DNA of 64,000 nt from Methylorubrum populi. Lineage in GTDB: Bacteria; Pseudomonadota; Alphaproteobacteria; Rhizobiales; Beijerinckiaceae. This document shows, piece after piece, positions 7,824-17,213 of the stretch; positions within the stretch are counted from its first letter, which is position 1; every line of letters starts with the position of its first letter. The stretch is from assembly GCA_020741775.1 (NCBI GenBank), contig DYYG01000010.1, positions 91,266-155,265 on the forward strand. Reading direction: 5' to 3'. The position numbers and the translations under genes are program-made. The notes under the pieces are model-generated. The model did no database searches. It saw only the letters and a list, made by a program, of their open reading frames with translations, and was not told where the DNA came from.

Positions 7824-9175
7824 TGCGGCGGCGCAGCGAATCGGAGACGGGCGCGTCGCGTGAGGCCGAGCCTCCCGTCTCGCGCCCTCTCACGCGGGAT
7901 GGCACCCGCCCCGCGCGATCCGGGGTGGATACCGGTTCTCGACAGCAGCCGATGCAGGGGGAAGGTCCGGATTCCCGTCCCGGCCCGGACTCGCCGGACG
8001 ACGAAGGACGGTCCCGGCCGGGATCACAGCACCCCTATGCGCGGGCCCGCCTGAACTCCCTCGTCAAACGCATCGAGGAAGCGGTGCAGAGCGGCGACAG
8101 AGGCTTGCAGTCGCAGCTCGTCCTGCAATCGGCCGAGCTGCTCACCAAGCGCTGGTCGCGGCTGGCCCCAGCCGAGAAGCCGGCTTTCGATGCCCTGCTG
8201 CTGGCCCTATGCGGTCAGATCGATACGGCCGCCCGCACGGCCTTCGCCGAGCAACTCGCCGGATTGCGGCTCGGACCGCCGCTCACCTCGCAGGCGCTGG
8301 CCCGTGAGCGCTCAGCCCGCATCGCAGCCCCCCTCCTCAGCCGCTGCACCAGCCTCGGGACCGACATCCTGACGGACATCGCCACCTCGGCCGGGGAGGC
8401 GCAGCACCTCGCCATCGCTTCCCGCCCGGTCCTGCCGGCGTCGCTCACGGATTGCCTGATCCGGCACGGCAGCGGCCTCGTCGCCGCGCGGCTGGTCGAG
8501 AACGATGGCGCTTGTTTCTCCGAGGCCGGTTTCTCCGGCCTGATGGCCCATGGCGAGCACTCGGAAGCCGTGACGCTCCGTCTCGCCACCCGCGCGGACC
8601 TGCCGCCCGCGCATCGTCCCGCCCTGATCCAACGGACGCGCGAGAGGGCGATCGACGCGCTGCGGCGCGAACTCGGCGGCGACCGGACCGAGGTGGACAG
8701 CCTGCTGTTGCAGGCCCTGCAGACGTTGGCCCATCCTGTCGCGGAGCCGCGGCTCGCACGTTTCAACGCCTCGGCCGATTTCGTACGCCGCCGCTTCGCC
8801 ACCACCCGGCCGAGCCCGGCACAGCTCGAACGCTGGGCGAACCTCAACCGGATCGAAGATGTGGTCGCGACCCTCGCGCTCCGAACCGGGCTGCCGCTCG
8901 CGGTGATCGTCGCGGCCTTCGATGCGCCCGCCCCCGCCACAATGGCCGCCCTCCTGCGCGGGCTCGACGCGTCCTGGCCGCTGCTCAAGGCCCTGCTCGC
9001 CCAGCGCTACGGCGGGGATATTCCCATCGCGCGGGCGAACGAGGCCTATGAGCTGCATCGGCGCCTGAGCCCGCTCGCCGCCCGCCGTCTGATCCGCTTC
9101 GCGGCCCTGCCCCTGCGCATTGTGGCCTTCCCCCAGGCAATCGACGCGCCGCCTCCCCTTCTCGCGACCGCTTGA
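7823..9175 (+). CDS. DUF2336 domain protein
   Basis: 450 residues of unknown function, cytoplasmic in appearance. After a low-complexity, Arg/Pro/Asp-rich first 70 residues, a helical repeat region typical of DUF2336 is seen: LVLQSAELLTKRWSRLAPAE, FAEQLAGLRLGPPLTSQALA, AQHLAIASRPVLPASLTDCL and GACFSEAGFSGLMAHGE. DUF2336 is frequent in alphaproteobacteria, several copies per genome in some. The start codon overlaps the stop of the tandem-receiver gene by one base, implying translational coupling and a shared signalling role. That pairing is inference; no biochemical role is claimed. Confidence 0.75.
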   Translation: MRRRSESETGASREAEPPVSRPLTRDGTRPARSGVDTGSRQQPMQGEGPDSRPGPDSPDDEGRSRPGSQHPYARARLNSLVKRIEEAVQSGDRGLQSQLVLQSAELLTKRWSRLAPAEKPAFDALLLALCGQIDTAARTAFAEQLAGLRLGPPLTSQALARERSARIAAPLLSRCTSLGTDILTDIATSAGEAQHLAIASRPVLPASLTDCLIRHGSGLVAARLVENDGACFSEAGFSGLMAHGEHSEAVTLRLATRADLPPAHRPALIQRTRERAIDALRRELGGDRTEVDSLLLQALQTLAHPVAEPRLARFNASADFVRRRFATTRPSPAQLERWANLNRIEDVVATLALRTGLPLAVIVAAFDAPAPATMAALLRGLDASWPLLKALLAQRYGGDIPIARANEAYELHRRLSPLAARRLIRFAALPLRIVAFPQAIDAPPPLLATA

Positions 9176-9321
9176 ACGAAGCGAACGCGCGCAGGGCGCG
9201 TCAGCCATGCGATTGAAAATGCGCGACCGGGGATGCATCCAGCCATGCGGGTCGCATCACCGTGGCGCCGTCGCTGCGCCGGAAGATCGAGCATGAGAGA
9301 CGGCTATCACAGGCAAACAGG

Positions 9322-10554
9322 GTGAACGCCCCCGATCCCGTCATAGGCCCGGCCGAGCCGGGCTGGGCGGCGCAGTTGCTGCCGTTCCTCTGCCTCTACG
9401 TCACCTTCGGCACCACGCTCGGATTCCTGATCAGCGGCGCGCCGTTGATCCTGCGGGCGCGCGGCATCGATCTCGCCGAAGTCGGCTTCCTCCAGCTCAT
9501 CAACCTGCCGGTCGGCCTCACCTTCCTGTGGGCCATGCTCGTGGACCGGCTCCGCCTGCCGCACCTGCCCCACCGCCTCGGTTGGATCGTGCTGATGCAG
9601 GGCGGCGCGATCGCGCTTCTCCTGGTGCTGAGCCGGGGCGAAACTTGGCCGCTGACGGTCCTGTTCGGGCTCGCCCTGGCGATCTGTGTCTGCGTCGCCA
9701 CCATGGATATCGCCCTCGAAGCCCTGGTGGTGGAGACGGTCGGCCCGGAGCGGCGCCCCTCCATCGCCTCGGCCAAGCTGTGCGGTGCCTCCCTCGGCGG
9801 CATCGTCGGCGCCGGCCTCCTGATCGCCGAATACGACCGGCTCGGCTGGCAGGGTGCCGTGCTCGCGGTGGCGGGCCTGAACCTGTTCTGCCTCCTGCCG
9901 ATGCTGGGCTATCCCGAGCGGCGGCTGCGGCGTTCCTCGGCCGATCCCCGGCGAAGCGCCCTCGCCCTTAGCCGCCTGCGCCGGCTCGGCGGGCGCGTGC
10001 TGGTGCTCGGCCTCTACTTCGCGGCGATGTTCGCGCTGACCGGCTCGAACAATCTCGCCCTGCTCGATCTCGGCGTGCCCCTCTCCGAGGTCGGCCTCGT
10101 CACCGGCGGTCTCTCCTCCGGCATCAACTTCGTCATGGCCCTGGTCTCCGGCATCCTCGTGCGCCGGGTCGGCACGATCCCGCTGATCACCGTCTCCGCC
10201 CTCGGTGTCGCGGTCTCCGGCCTGCTGATGCTCGGGGCAAGCGCGGCCGGGTCGCCCGGTCTCGGGATCGCGGCGGCGATCCTGGGCATCCTGTGCGGCG
10301 GCGGCCTCGGCGTGCCGGTCTTCAACATGATCTACCGCTGGGCCCAGGGGCCGCAGCCCGCCACCGACTACGCTCTGCTGTTCGGGGCGGCCTTCTTCGC
10401 CGCCATGCCGCTGCGGGTCGGAGCCCCGGCCCTCGCCGAAGCGGTTGGCTGGCCCATCTATTTCGCACTGGCCGTCCCGTTCTACGGTCTCGCCGTCCTG
10501 CTCCTGCGCGGCGCCATCGCGCGGACGCTCGCCGCCGACCGCGCGGCGCCGTGA
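9322..10554 (+). CDS. MFS transporter, AmpG/RhtX-like
   Basis: About 410 residues with twelve predicted membrane segments (for example LLPFLCLYVTFGTTLGFLIS, LTVLFGLALAICVCVATMDI and LYFAAMFALTGSNNLALLDL). The layout and the motif VATMDIALEALVVETVGPE resemble the PAT/AmpG and RhtX branch of the major facilitator family, which move muropeptides or siderophores; the substrate here cannot be told. Start is uncertain: I give a GTG just before NAPDPVIGP; another GTG 60 bases upstream would add 20 basic residues. The next gene, an ABC exporter, follows in the same direction after about 105 bases. Confidence 0.75.
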   Translation: MNAPDPVIGPAEPGWAAQLLPFLCLYVTFGTTLGFLISGAPLILRARGIDLAEVGFLQLINLPVGLTFLWAMLVDRLRLPHLPHRLGWIVLMQGGAIALLLVLSRGETWPLTVLFGLALAICVCVATMDIALEALVVETVGPERRPSIASAKLCGASLGGIVGAGLLIAEYDRLGWQGAVLAVAGLNLFCLLPMLGYPERRLRRSSADPRRSALALSRLRRLGGRVLVLGLYFAAMFALTGSNNLALLDLGVPLSEVGLVTGGLSSGINFVMALVSGILVRRVGTIPLITVSALGVAVSGLLMLGASAAGSPGLGIAAAILGILCGGGLGVPVFNMIYRWAQGPQPATDYALLFGAAFFAAMPLRVGAPALAEAVGWPIYFALAVPFYGLAVLLLRGAIARTLAADRAAP

Positions 10555-10660
10555 GGGGAGCCCCGCGCCGACGCTCCTGGCGCATCGGCGCGGGCTCACT
10601 TATGCGCCTGACAGGAGGGATCGCCCTCTTCCCGGCCAGATCGCAGATCACATCCGCGCC

Positions 10661-12409
10661 ATGCTGAAGGCTTTCCTCGCCTATTACCGGCCGCACCGGA
10701 CGCTGTTCCTGGTGGATTTCGGCTGCGCCGTCCTCTCCGGGCTGCTCGAACTCGGCTTCCCGCTCGCGGTCAAAGCCTTCGTCGACCGCCTGCTGCCGCA
10801 GCAGGATTGGGGCCTGATCGGGCTCGCCGCGGCGGGGCTGACGCTGCTCTACGTCACCAATGCCGGCCTGATGGTGGTCGTCACCTATTGGGGCCACGTG
10901 CTCGGGATCAACATCGAGACCGAGATGCGGGCCCGTGCCTTCGACCACCTGCAGAAGCTCTCCTTCCGCTTCTTCGACGGGCAGAAGACCGGCCATCTGG
11001 TGGCCCGCGTCACCAAGGATCTGGAGGAGATCGGCGAGGTCGCCCATCACGGGCCCGAGGATCTGTTCATCGCGGTGATGACGCTGGTCGGCGCCTTCGC
11101 GCTGATGTTCTTCGTGCACCCGCCGCTGGCGCTGATGACGCTGGCGATCCTGCCGCTGATCGCCTTCGTCACCCTCCGCTACGGCGGGCGGATGACCCGC
11201 AACTGGCAGGCCCAGTACGGCCGCGTCGGCGCCTTCAATGCCCGCATCGAGGAGAATGTCGGCGGCATCCGCGTTGTGAAGGCCTTCGCCAACGAGGCGC
11301 ATGAGCGCGCGCTGTTCGCCTCCGACAACCTCAAATACCGCGCAACCAAGCTCGAGGCCTATCGCCTGATGGCCGGCGCGCTCTCGATCAATTATCTCGG
11401 CCTGCGGCTGGTGCAGATCGTGGTGCTGCTCGGCGGCGCCGCCTTCGTGGTGCGTGGCGACCTGACCGCCGGCGGCTTCGTCGGCTTCCTGCTGCTCGTC
11501 GGCGTGTTCTACCGGCCGCTGGAAAAGATCGGCGCGGTGATCGAGACCTATCCGAAGGGCATCGCCGGCTTCCGCCGCTACCAGGCGCTGCTCGCCACCG
11601 AGGCCGACATCGCCGACCGGCCGGGCGCGATCGCCGCCCCGCCGCTCCGGGGCGAGATCCGCCTGGAGGGCATCCGCTTCGGCTACAGCCCGGACCGGCC
11701 GGTGCTCTCGAACATCGACCTGACCATCCATGCCGGCGAGACGGTGGCCTTCGTCGGCCCGTCGGGGGCGGGCAAGACGACCCTGTGCTCGCTGATCCCG
11801 CGCTTCTACGAGGCGGAAGCCGGGCGCATCACCATCGACGGGCACGACATCCGTGACCTGACGCTGGCCTCGCTCAGGGGCCAGATCGGCATCGTGCAGC
11901 AGGACGTGTTCCTGTTCGCAGGCAGCATCCGCGAGAACATCGCCTATGGCCGCCTGGGGGCGAGCGAGGCCGACATCCTGGAGGCGGCCGCCCGCGCCCG
12001 GCTCGACGGCCTGATCGCCTCTCTGCCCCAGGGACTCGACACGGTGATCGGCGAGCGCGGGGTGAAGCTCTCGGGCGGACAGAAGCAGCGGCTGGCGATT
12101 GCCCGCGCCTTCCTCAAGAACCCGCCGATCCTGATCCTCGACGAGGCGACTTCGGCGCTCGACACCCAGACCGAGCGCGAAATCCAGGCTTCGTTGTTCG
12201 AGCTGGCGGCAGGGCGGACCACGCTGGTGATCGCCCACCGGCTCGCCACGATCCGCCACGCCGACCGTATCGTCGTGGTGGCCGAGAGCGGCATCGTCGA
12301 GCAGGGCCGCCACGACGCGCTTCTGGCCGGCGACGGCTATTACCGCCGCCTGCACGCGGCGCAGGTCGAAGACTCGTTTACGGGCCTGCCGCGTTCGGCG
12401 GCGGAGTGA
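10661..12409 (+). CDS. ABC exporter half-transporter (permease fused to ATPase)
   Basis: 582 residues. An N-terminal six-helix membrane domain (residues about 1-310) is followed by an ATP-binding domain. Seen are Walker A GPSGAGKTT, Q-loop QQDVF, signature LSGGQKQRLAIARAF, Walker B ILILDEATSALD and H-loop AHRLATI. The coupling region ENVGGIRVVKAFANE is typical of MsbA/multidrug-type exporters. It should act as a homodimer in the inner membrane; lipid or drug export is the usual role, but the substrate is unknown. The start MLKAFLAYYRPHR fits the family; longer upstream frames lack family sequence. Confidence 0.9.
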   Translation: MLKAFLAYYRPHRTLFLVDFGCAVLSGLLELGFPLAVKAFVDRLLPQQDWGLIGLAAAGLTLLYVTNAGLMVVVTYWGHVLGINIETEMRARAFDHLQKLSFRFFDGQKTGHLVARVTKDLEEIGEVAHHGPEDLFIAVMTLVGAFALMFFVHPPLALMTLAILPLIAFVTLRYGGRMTRNWQAQYGRVGAFNARIEENVGGIRVVKAFANEAHERALFASDNLKYRATKLEAYRLMAGALSINYLGLRLVQIVVLLGGAAFVVRGDLTAGGFVGFLLLVGVFYRPLEKIGAVIETYPKGIAGFRRYQALLATEADIADRPGAIAAPPLRGEIRLEGIRFGYSPDRPVLSNIDLTIHAGETVAFVGPSGAGKTTLCSLIPRFYEAEAGRITIDGHDIRDLTLASLRGQIGIVQQDVFLFAGSIRENIAYGRLGASEADILEAAARARLDGLIASLPQGLDTVIGERGVKLSGGQKQRLAIARAFLKNPPILILDEATSALDTQTEREIQASLFELAAGRTTLVIAHRLATIRHADRIVVVAESGIVEQGRHDALLAGDGYYRRLHAAQVEDSFTGLPRSAAE

Positions 12410-12412
12410 CGA

Positions 12413-12434
12413 CCGGAGCGCCCGCGCGCTCCGG
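12413..12434. terminator. GC-rich hairpin between convergent ABC exporter and gmk
   Basis: CCGGAGCGC-CCGC-GCGCTCCGG forms a perfect nine-pair stem just after the ABC exporter stop codon. There is no clear T-tract, so it may be a weak or factor-assisted terminator for either gene. Confidence 0.35.
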
Positions 12435-12499
12435 ACCCCTTCGGACAGCCTCGCGATCCCGGTCGACGTCGCCTGCCGCCTCGCGTCCGCGAGACAGGG

Positions 12500-13168
12500 T
12501 CAGTCTCGGTCGGCCTCCGCCAGCAGCCCGTCGACGAAGCCCGGCAGCCCGGTGCGGCGGCTGCGCTTGAGACGTTCGGCGGTCAGGATCGCCTGAAGCG
12601 CGCGGAAGGACTCGTCGAGGTCGTCGTTGACGATGACGTAGTCGTACTCGCTCCAGCGCTGCATCTCGTTGCGGGCATTGGCCAGCCGCCGCTCGATGAT
12701 CTCGGGCGAATCCTCCGCCCGGCGCTCAAGGCGGTGGCGCAGCTCCGAAAAGCTCGGCGGCAGGATGAACACCGTCACCACGTCGTCCTGCAGGCGCTGC
12801 CGGACCTGGCGGGTGCCCTGGTAGTCGATGTCGAAGATCATGTCCCGGCCCTGGCCGAGGGTCTTCTCCACCGGGCGCCGCGGCGTGCCGTAGAAATTGC
12901 CGTGGACCTCTGCCCATTCGAGCAGGTCGTCGCGGCTCTGCAGGTCGTCGAAGGCCTCCCGGTCGATGAAGCGGTAATCGCGCCCATCGATCTCCGAGGG
13001 ACGGCGCGACCGGGTGGTCACCGAGATCGACAATTCGAGATTCCAGTCCGGCCGCTGGGCAATGGCCCGGGTCAGCGTGGTCTTGCCTGCCCCGGAGGGC
13101 GAGGACAGGATCAGGATCAGCCCGCGCCGCGCGATCTCCGGCCTGATTTGCGTGGAACCCTGCGTCAT
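12500..13168 (-). CDS. gmk: Guanylate kinase
   Basis: 222 residues. It phosphorylates GMP to GDP with ATP in the cytoplasm. The P-loop is LSSPSGAGKTTLTRAI near residue 20. The GMP-binding region shows LELSISVTTRSRRPSEIDGR and GRDYRFIDREAF, and the core EVHGNFYGTPRRPVEKTL matches the family. IFILPPS appears as VFILPPSFSELRHRL. It follows yicC after about 35 bases on the same strand, a pairing common in alphaproteobacteria, so the two are likely one operon. Confidence 0.96.
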   Translation of the reverse strand: MTQGSTQIRPEIARRGLILILSSPSGAGKTTLTRAIAQRPDWNLELSISVTTRSRRPSEIDGRDYRFIDREAFDDLQSRDDLLEWAEVHGNFYGTPRRPVEKTLGQGRDMIFDIDYQGTRQVRQRLQDDVVTVFILPPSFSELRHRLERRAEDSPEIIERRLANARNEMQRWSEYDYVIVNDDLDESFRALQAILTAERLKRSRRTGLPGFVDGLLAEADRD

Positions 13169-13202
13169 CGGCCGTTCACCCTGCTGACCACGTCCGGCAT
13201 CC

Positions 13203-14087
13203 TCATTCGACGTTCTGCACCTGCTCGCGGAATTGCTCCACCACGGCCTTCAAGTCGAGTCCGATCCGCGACAGGCTGATGTCGCCGGCCTTGGCGCAGA
13301 GGGTGTTGGCCTCGCGCCCGAGTTCCTGCGCCAGGAAGTCGAGCCGCCGCCCGATGGCGCCGCCCTGCGCCAGCAGGTCGCCTGCGGCGGCGAGGTGAGC
13401 CCGCAGCCGGTCCAACTCCTCGCGCACATCGGCCTTGGCCGCGAGCATCACCGCCTCCTGATGCAGGCGGTCGGGATCGAGGCCGCCGCTGCCGACGAGC
13501 AGAGCCACCGAATCGGCGAGCCGGGCCCGGACCGCCTCCGGCCGGCGCGCGGGGCATTCCTCGGCTGCCTGGGTCAAGCGGGCGATCTCGGTCAGCTGGC
13601 CGCCGACGATCGTGCGCAATTGGGCGCCTTCCGCCCGGCGGGCGGCGACGAGGTCGGCGACGAGAGCGTCGATCCCGGCGGCGAGGTCGCGGTTGAGCCG
13701 CTCGGGATCCGCGCTCGCCTCGGTCTCGACCTCCACGACGCCGCGCACCGCGAGCAATCCGTCGAGCGTGGCCGGCCCGACCCCCTCCGGCCGGGGCACC
13801 CGGGCGGCCGCCGCGGCGAGGCGGGCCAGCAGGTCCTCGTCGATGCGCACCCGCGCCGCCGCCTCGGGGCGCGTCAGGGTGAGGCCGAGCTGACATTGAC
13901 CGCGGGCCAGGGCCTTGGACAGGGCGGCGCGGGCCGCCTCCCCCGCCGCCTCGAACCCGTTCGGCACGCGAACCCGGATGTCGAGCCCGCGCCCGTTGAC
14001 GGTGCGGATCTCCCAGAGCCACTGCACCGGGCCGGTGGTGCCCGATGCCCGGGCAAAGCCCGTCATGCTGGCGATGCTCGTATCCAA
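13203..14087 (-). CDS. yicC: YicC family endoribonuclease-like protein
   Basis: 294 residues. YicC proteins are RNases implicated in small-RNA turnover and stress growth in E. coli; the role here is inferred. Conserved features are the N-terminus SMTGFARASGTTGPVQW, the phrase EIRTVNGRGLDIRVRVPNGF, and the C-terminal DFLAQELGREANTLCAKAGD followed by LKAVVEQFREQVQNVE, the family's most conserved block. It precedes gmk in the same direction. The start MDTSIASMTGF is close to the usual family start. Confidence 0.93.
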   Translation of the reverse strand: MDTSIASMTGFARASGTTGPVQWLWEIRTVNGRGLDIRVRVPNGFEAAGEAARAALSKALARGQCQLGLTLTRPEAAARVRIDEDLLARLAAAAARVPRPEGVGPATLDGLLAVRGVVEVETEASADPERLNRDLAAGIDALVADLVAARRAEGAQLRTIVGGQLTEIARLTQAAEECPARRPEAVRARLADSVALLVGSGGLDPDRLHQEAVMLAAKADVREELDRLRAHLAAAGDLLAQGGAIGRRLDFLAQELGREANTLCAKAGDISLSRIGLDLKAVVEQFREQVQNVE

Positions 14088-14415
14088 GCTGCCTCGCTCC
14101 CCGCTCGCTCCGGCGACCGCTCAGGATCGCGCCTGTCGTCAATCCGGATAAGCGTTTCGGGAGATAAAGCGCAATGTGCGAGGGGGAAGACAGCCGCTGA
14201 TCCGCACTGGAGCGGAGGCCAGCCGCAGTGCAGCAAATGCTACCCCAAAACCTGCCGATAAAAATCTGCACAACAATGAGGCAAGCGAATATCGTAAGCA
14301 ATAGCCCACCGTGAAAGCAGGCACGAATACTGAGCATTGGATTGACGCATCTTAGCGTCGTTCCTACTTTACGGATCGATCAGAGGGCACCGAACATTTG
14401 AGCGGGGACCCATTC
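14088..14415. other. 328-base divergent intergenic region
   Basis: Separates yicC (leftward) from the next rightward gene. It is less GC-rich than the surroundings and contains the sigma-70-like promoter listed next. No gene was supported. Confidence 0.35.
14342..14370 (+). promoter_or_regulatory. Sigma-70-like promoter
   Basis: TTGACG and TACTTT are separated by exactly 17 bases and lie about 45 bases before the start of the following gene. The spacing and the -35 match are good; the -10 is moderate. Found by eye. Confidence 0.45.
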
Positions 14416-14961
14416 ATGACAAACCCCTTCGACATCAAGAATCGCTTCCGAGCCCGCCTGCGCGCAGCCGACGCCCAGAAGAACCGGGTGCGCGCCAAGC
14501 TGCTTCAGGAGGGCACGCGGGCCCTCGCCCCGATCATCGAGGTGCTGACCATGATGGGCGAGGTGCTGGAGGAGGACGGCATCGAGCACGGCCGCATCAC
14601 CTGCCCGGCGCCGGAGGTCGATCGCGACGATTTCGTCGGCTTCACCGCCACGCTGCACAGCGGCACCGATCAGGAGCATCGGATCACGGTGAAATACGGC
14701 CCCGTGCTCGGCGGCCGGAACTTCATTGCGGTGACCGGCCTCGGGGCGGAGTATAACGAGCGCCTCGTCACGGCGACGACCAATGTCACGCAGAGCCTCG
14801 GCCGTTCCGTCGGCAACGACGTGCATGTCGAAGTCGATCGGGGCGACGACCTCGCCGAGATCCTGCGCGAGATGGTTGAGGACTTCTTCGCCGGCCATGC
14901 CGAGCCGCCGATCCATACCGGCACCACCGAGACACGGGGGCGGTTGGCCCTGGTGCAGTAG
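14416..14961 (+). CDS. Protein of unknown function
   Basis: 181 residues, mixed charge, no signal peptide or membrane helix, so probably cytoplasmic. I do not recognise the family. The N-terminal half has a basic stretch (KNRFRARLRAADAQKNRVRA) that could be a helix or coiled coil, and the second half is beta-rich with EYNERLVTATTNVTQSLGRS and an acidic helix DDLAEILREMVEDFFAGHAE. Start ATG was taken for its upstream GGGGA ribosome site; a TTG six codons earlier is possible. It has its own likely promoter and stands alone, so context gives no hint of function. Confidence 0.6.
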   Translation: MTNPFDIKNRFRARLRAADAQKNRVRAKLLQEGTRALAPIIEVLTMMGEVLEEDGIEHGRITCPAPEVDRDDFVGFTATLHSGTDQEHRITVKYGPVLGGRNFIAVTGLGAEYNERLVTATTNVTQSLGRSVGNDVHVEVDRGDDLAEILREMVEDFFAGHAEPPIHTGTTETRGRLALVQ

Positions 14962-15114
14962 CCCGGCACCTCGCTCGGCCCCTCGCGGGTTCTCCCTCCG
15001 AGCGACTATGGCGGCCCCAGCAATCTCACTGGGGTCGTGATCTCGGCTCCTGTCCGAGCGCCTGCCCAGCACCGCAGCGATGGGTCCCCATCGAGCCGGA
15101 ACTGCGTTGGCGGC

Positions 15115-15339
15115 TCATGATTGCGAGCGACGTGCCCGAGCGGTCCGCGCCATGGCGATCAGCTCATGGGCGGTGAGGCCGCGCGGAAGCGGAAGCGACT
15201 GCGGATCCTGACCGGCAAGGTCGGCTTCGACGATCTTCGCGTCCGATGGAGGAGAGGCGGGGGGCGGCATCCGCAGGGTCCGGCTCGGCCAGAGGTTGCG
15301 GAGGCGAGACCCCTTCCTGATCGCCGACACCGCCGCCAT
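15115..15339 (-). CDS. Small hypothetical protein
   Basis: 74 residues beginning MAAVSAIRKGSRLRNLWPSR. I do not recognise it. It has a basic N-terminus, a Pro/Ser-rich middle and a C-terminal helix-like part (LTAHELIAMARTARARR). Support for it being real comes mainly from an excellent ribosome site, GGGGAGG, five bases before the ATG, and from GC-rich third codon positions. No neighbour gives a functional clue. Confidence 0.45.
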   Translation of the reverse strand: MAAVSAIRKGSRLRNLWPSRTLRMPPPASPPSDAKIVEADLAGQDPQSLPLPRGLTAHELIAMARTARARRSQS

Positions 15340-15658
15340 ACCGCCTCCCCAACCGAGCCATTAAGGAGATGATAACCAAGCTTGAGCGCGAGAAACATTC
15401 TTGACGCGCGCCGATGTGGTGCTTCGCGATCATTTTGTCGGCTTGAGAATCGCTCCATCGACAAAGGGACGGAATGCGACAGAAAAAAGCCGGCGCGATC
15501 CTGCGGGATCGCGCCGGCTATGACGCATTATACCTCGGAATTGCTAGTTGCTCTCCGGCCTATTGCCTGAACTTGCAGGCCGGAAAACTCACGCAACTTC
15601 CCATCGACCCAGTGAGATGTCTCCGGCGAGGCTCCTCGCGGCGCCCGCTCCGGAAATT
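15340..15658. other. 319-base region downstream of DAHP synthase
   Basis: Contains the strong DAHP synthase terminator (separate entry) and probably the promoter of the small leftward gene. No other coding sequence was supported. Confidence 0.35.
15483..15519 (-). terminator. Intrinsic terminator of the DAHP synthase gene
   Basis: On the leftward strand AGCCGGCGCGATCC-CGCA-GGATCGCGCCGGCT is followed by a run of T. The 14-pair perfect stem with a tetraloop and U-tract is a textbook intrinsic terminator, about 140 bases past the DAHP synthase stop codon. Confidence 0.85.
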
Positions 15659-17041
15659 TCACTCCGCCGCGTCGAGATGCGGGCGCTCGATCTCGGCACG
15701 CTCGCGCTTGACCAGCTCGGCGGTCAGGAACGCCACTTCCAGCGCCTGCTCCGCGTTGAGGCGCGGATCGCAATAGGTGTGGTAGCGATCCTGAAGGTCG
15801 TCGGCCGTGAGCGCACGGGCGCCGCCGGTGCATTCGGTGACATCCTTGCCGGTCATCTCCAGATGGATGCCGCCGGCAATCGTCCCCTCCGCCCGATGGA
15901 CGCCGAAGAACCCCTCGATCTCCTGCATCACCCGCTCGAACGGCCGCGTCTTGTAGCGGCCGGCGGCGATGGTGTTGCCGTGCATCGGGTCGCAGACCCA
16001 GACCACGCTGCGGCCCTCGCGCTGAACCGTGCGGATCAGGTTCGGCAGATGGTCACCGACCTTGTCCGCGCCGAAGCGGCAGATCAGGCTGAGGCGCCCG
16101 GCCTCGTTCTCCGGGTTGAGGAGATCGATCAGCCGGATCAGCCCCTCGGCCGTGGTCGAAGGTCCGCATTTGAGGCCGATCGGGTTCTTGATGCCGCGGG
16201 CGTACTCGACATGGGCATGGTCGGGCTGGCGGGTGCGATCGCCGATCCAGAGCATGTGACCGGAGGTGGCGTACCAATCGCCGCTCGTCGAATCGACGCG
16301 GGTCAGCGACTCCTCGTAGCCGAGCAGCAGCGCCTCATGGCTGGTGTAGAAATCCGTGGTGCGGACTTCCTGATGCGTCTCCGGGTTGATGCCGATGGCG
16401 CGCATGAAATCGAGCGCGTCCGACATCCGCTCGGCCACGTCGCGGTAGCGCGAGGATTGCGGGCTGTCCTTGACGAAGCCCAGCATCCAGCGATGCGCGT
16501 TCTCCAGATTGGCGTAGCCGCCGGTGGCGAAGGCGCGCAGCAGGTTCAGCGTCGCCGCCGATTGCCGGTAGGCTTCGAGCTGCCGGCGCGGATCGGGGAT
16601 CCGGGCCTCTTCGGTGAAGGTCAGCCCGTTGATGATGTCGCCGCGGTAGCTCGGCAGCGACACGCCCTCCAGCGTCTCGGTCGGCGAGGAGCGCGGCTTG
16701 GCGAATTGCCCGGCGATGCGGCCGACCTTCACCACGGGCGAGCCGCCCGCGAAGGTGAGCACCATCGCCATCTGCAGGAAGACGCGGAAGAAATCGCGGA
16801 TGTTGTCGGCCGAGTGCTCGTCGAAGCTCTCCGCGCAGTCGCCGCCCTGCAGGAGGAAGGCCTGACCCGTCGAGACACGCGCCAGCGCGGCCTTCAGCTT
16901 GCGGGCCTCACCTGCAAAAACCAGCGGCGGAAAGCTCGCGAGTTGCGCCTCGACGGCCTGGAGAGCGCCCGCGTCGGGATAGGACGGGACCTGCTGGATC
17001 GGCAGGTTGCGCCAGGTTTTCGGGGTCCACCGCTCAGCCAT
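15659..17041 (-). CDS. aroG: Class II 3-deoxy-7-phosphoheptulonate (DAHP) synthase
   Basis: 460 residues of the plant/class II type. It joins phosphoenolpyruvate and erythrose 4-phosphate, the first step of the shikimate pathway. Seen are [20 protein letters not shown] near residue 85 with the metal-ligand Cys, [36 protein letters not shown] and [13 protein letters not shown] with metal-binding residues. [12 protein letters not shown] is the chosen start, with GGAGAAAG upstream; a Met six codons earlier is less likely. It is a single gene ending in a strong terminator. Confidence 0.95.
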   Translation of the reverse strand: MAERWTPKTWRNLPIQQVPSYPDAGALQAVEAQLASFPPLVFAGEARKLKAALARVSTGQAFLLQGGDCAESFDEHSADNIRDFFRVFLQMAMVLTFAGGSPVVKVGRIAGQFAKPRSSPTETLEGVSLPSYRGDIINGLTFTEEARIPDPRRQLEAYRQSAATLNLLRAFATGGYANLENAHRWMLGFVKDSPQSSRYRDVAERMSDALDFMRAIGINPETHQEVRTTDFYTSHEALLLGYEESLTRVDSTSGDWYATSGHMLWIGDRTRQPDHAHVEYARGIKNPIGLKCGPSTTAEGLIRLIDLLNPENEAGRLSLICRFGADKVGDHLPNLIRTVQREGRSVVWVCDPMHGNTIAAGRYKTRPFERVMQEIEGFFGVHRAEGTIAGGIHLEMTGKDVTECTGGARALTADDLQDRYHTYCDPRLNAEQALEVAFLTAELVKRERAEIERPHLDAAE

Positions 17042-17213
17042 GATACTTTCTCCGCTCACCCCATCGGGTGATGCGCGCGGGCCCTCCCGCCTCGCGCGAA
17101 GCGCGGCTTATAAAGCGGTTTTTCGCCAGTGGCGAGCCAACAGGCGCTCACCCCGCTCCGGCCAGACCTGCGCCCGCCGCTGCCCCGCCGCAGCCGACGG
17201 CGAGAGGGACAAT

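Noticed and set aside
10322..12355. 677-codon leftward frame over the ABC exporter
   Set aside because: Antisense shadow of a gene with full ABC motifs; composition is biased and repetitive.
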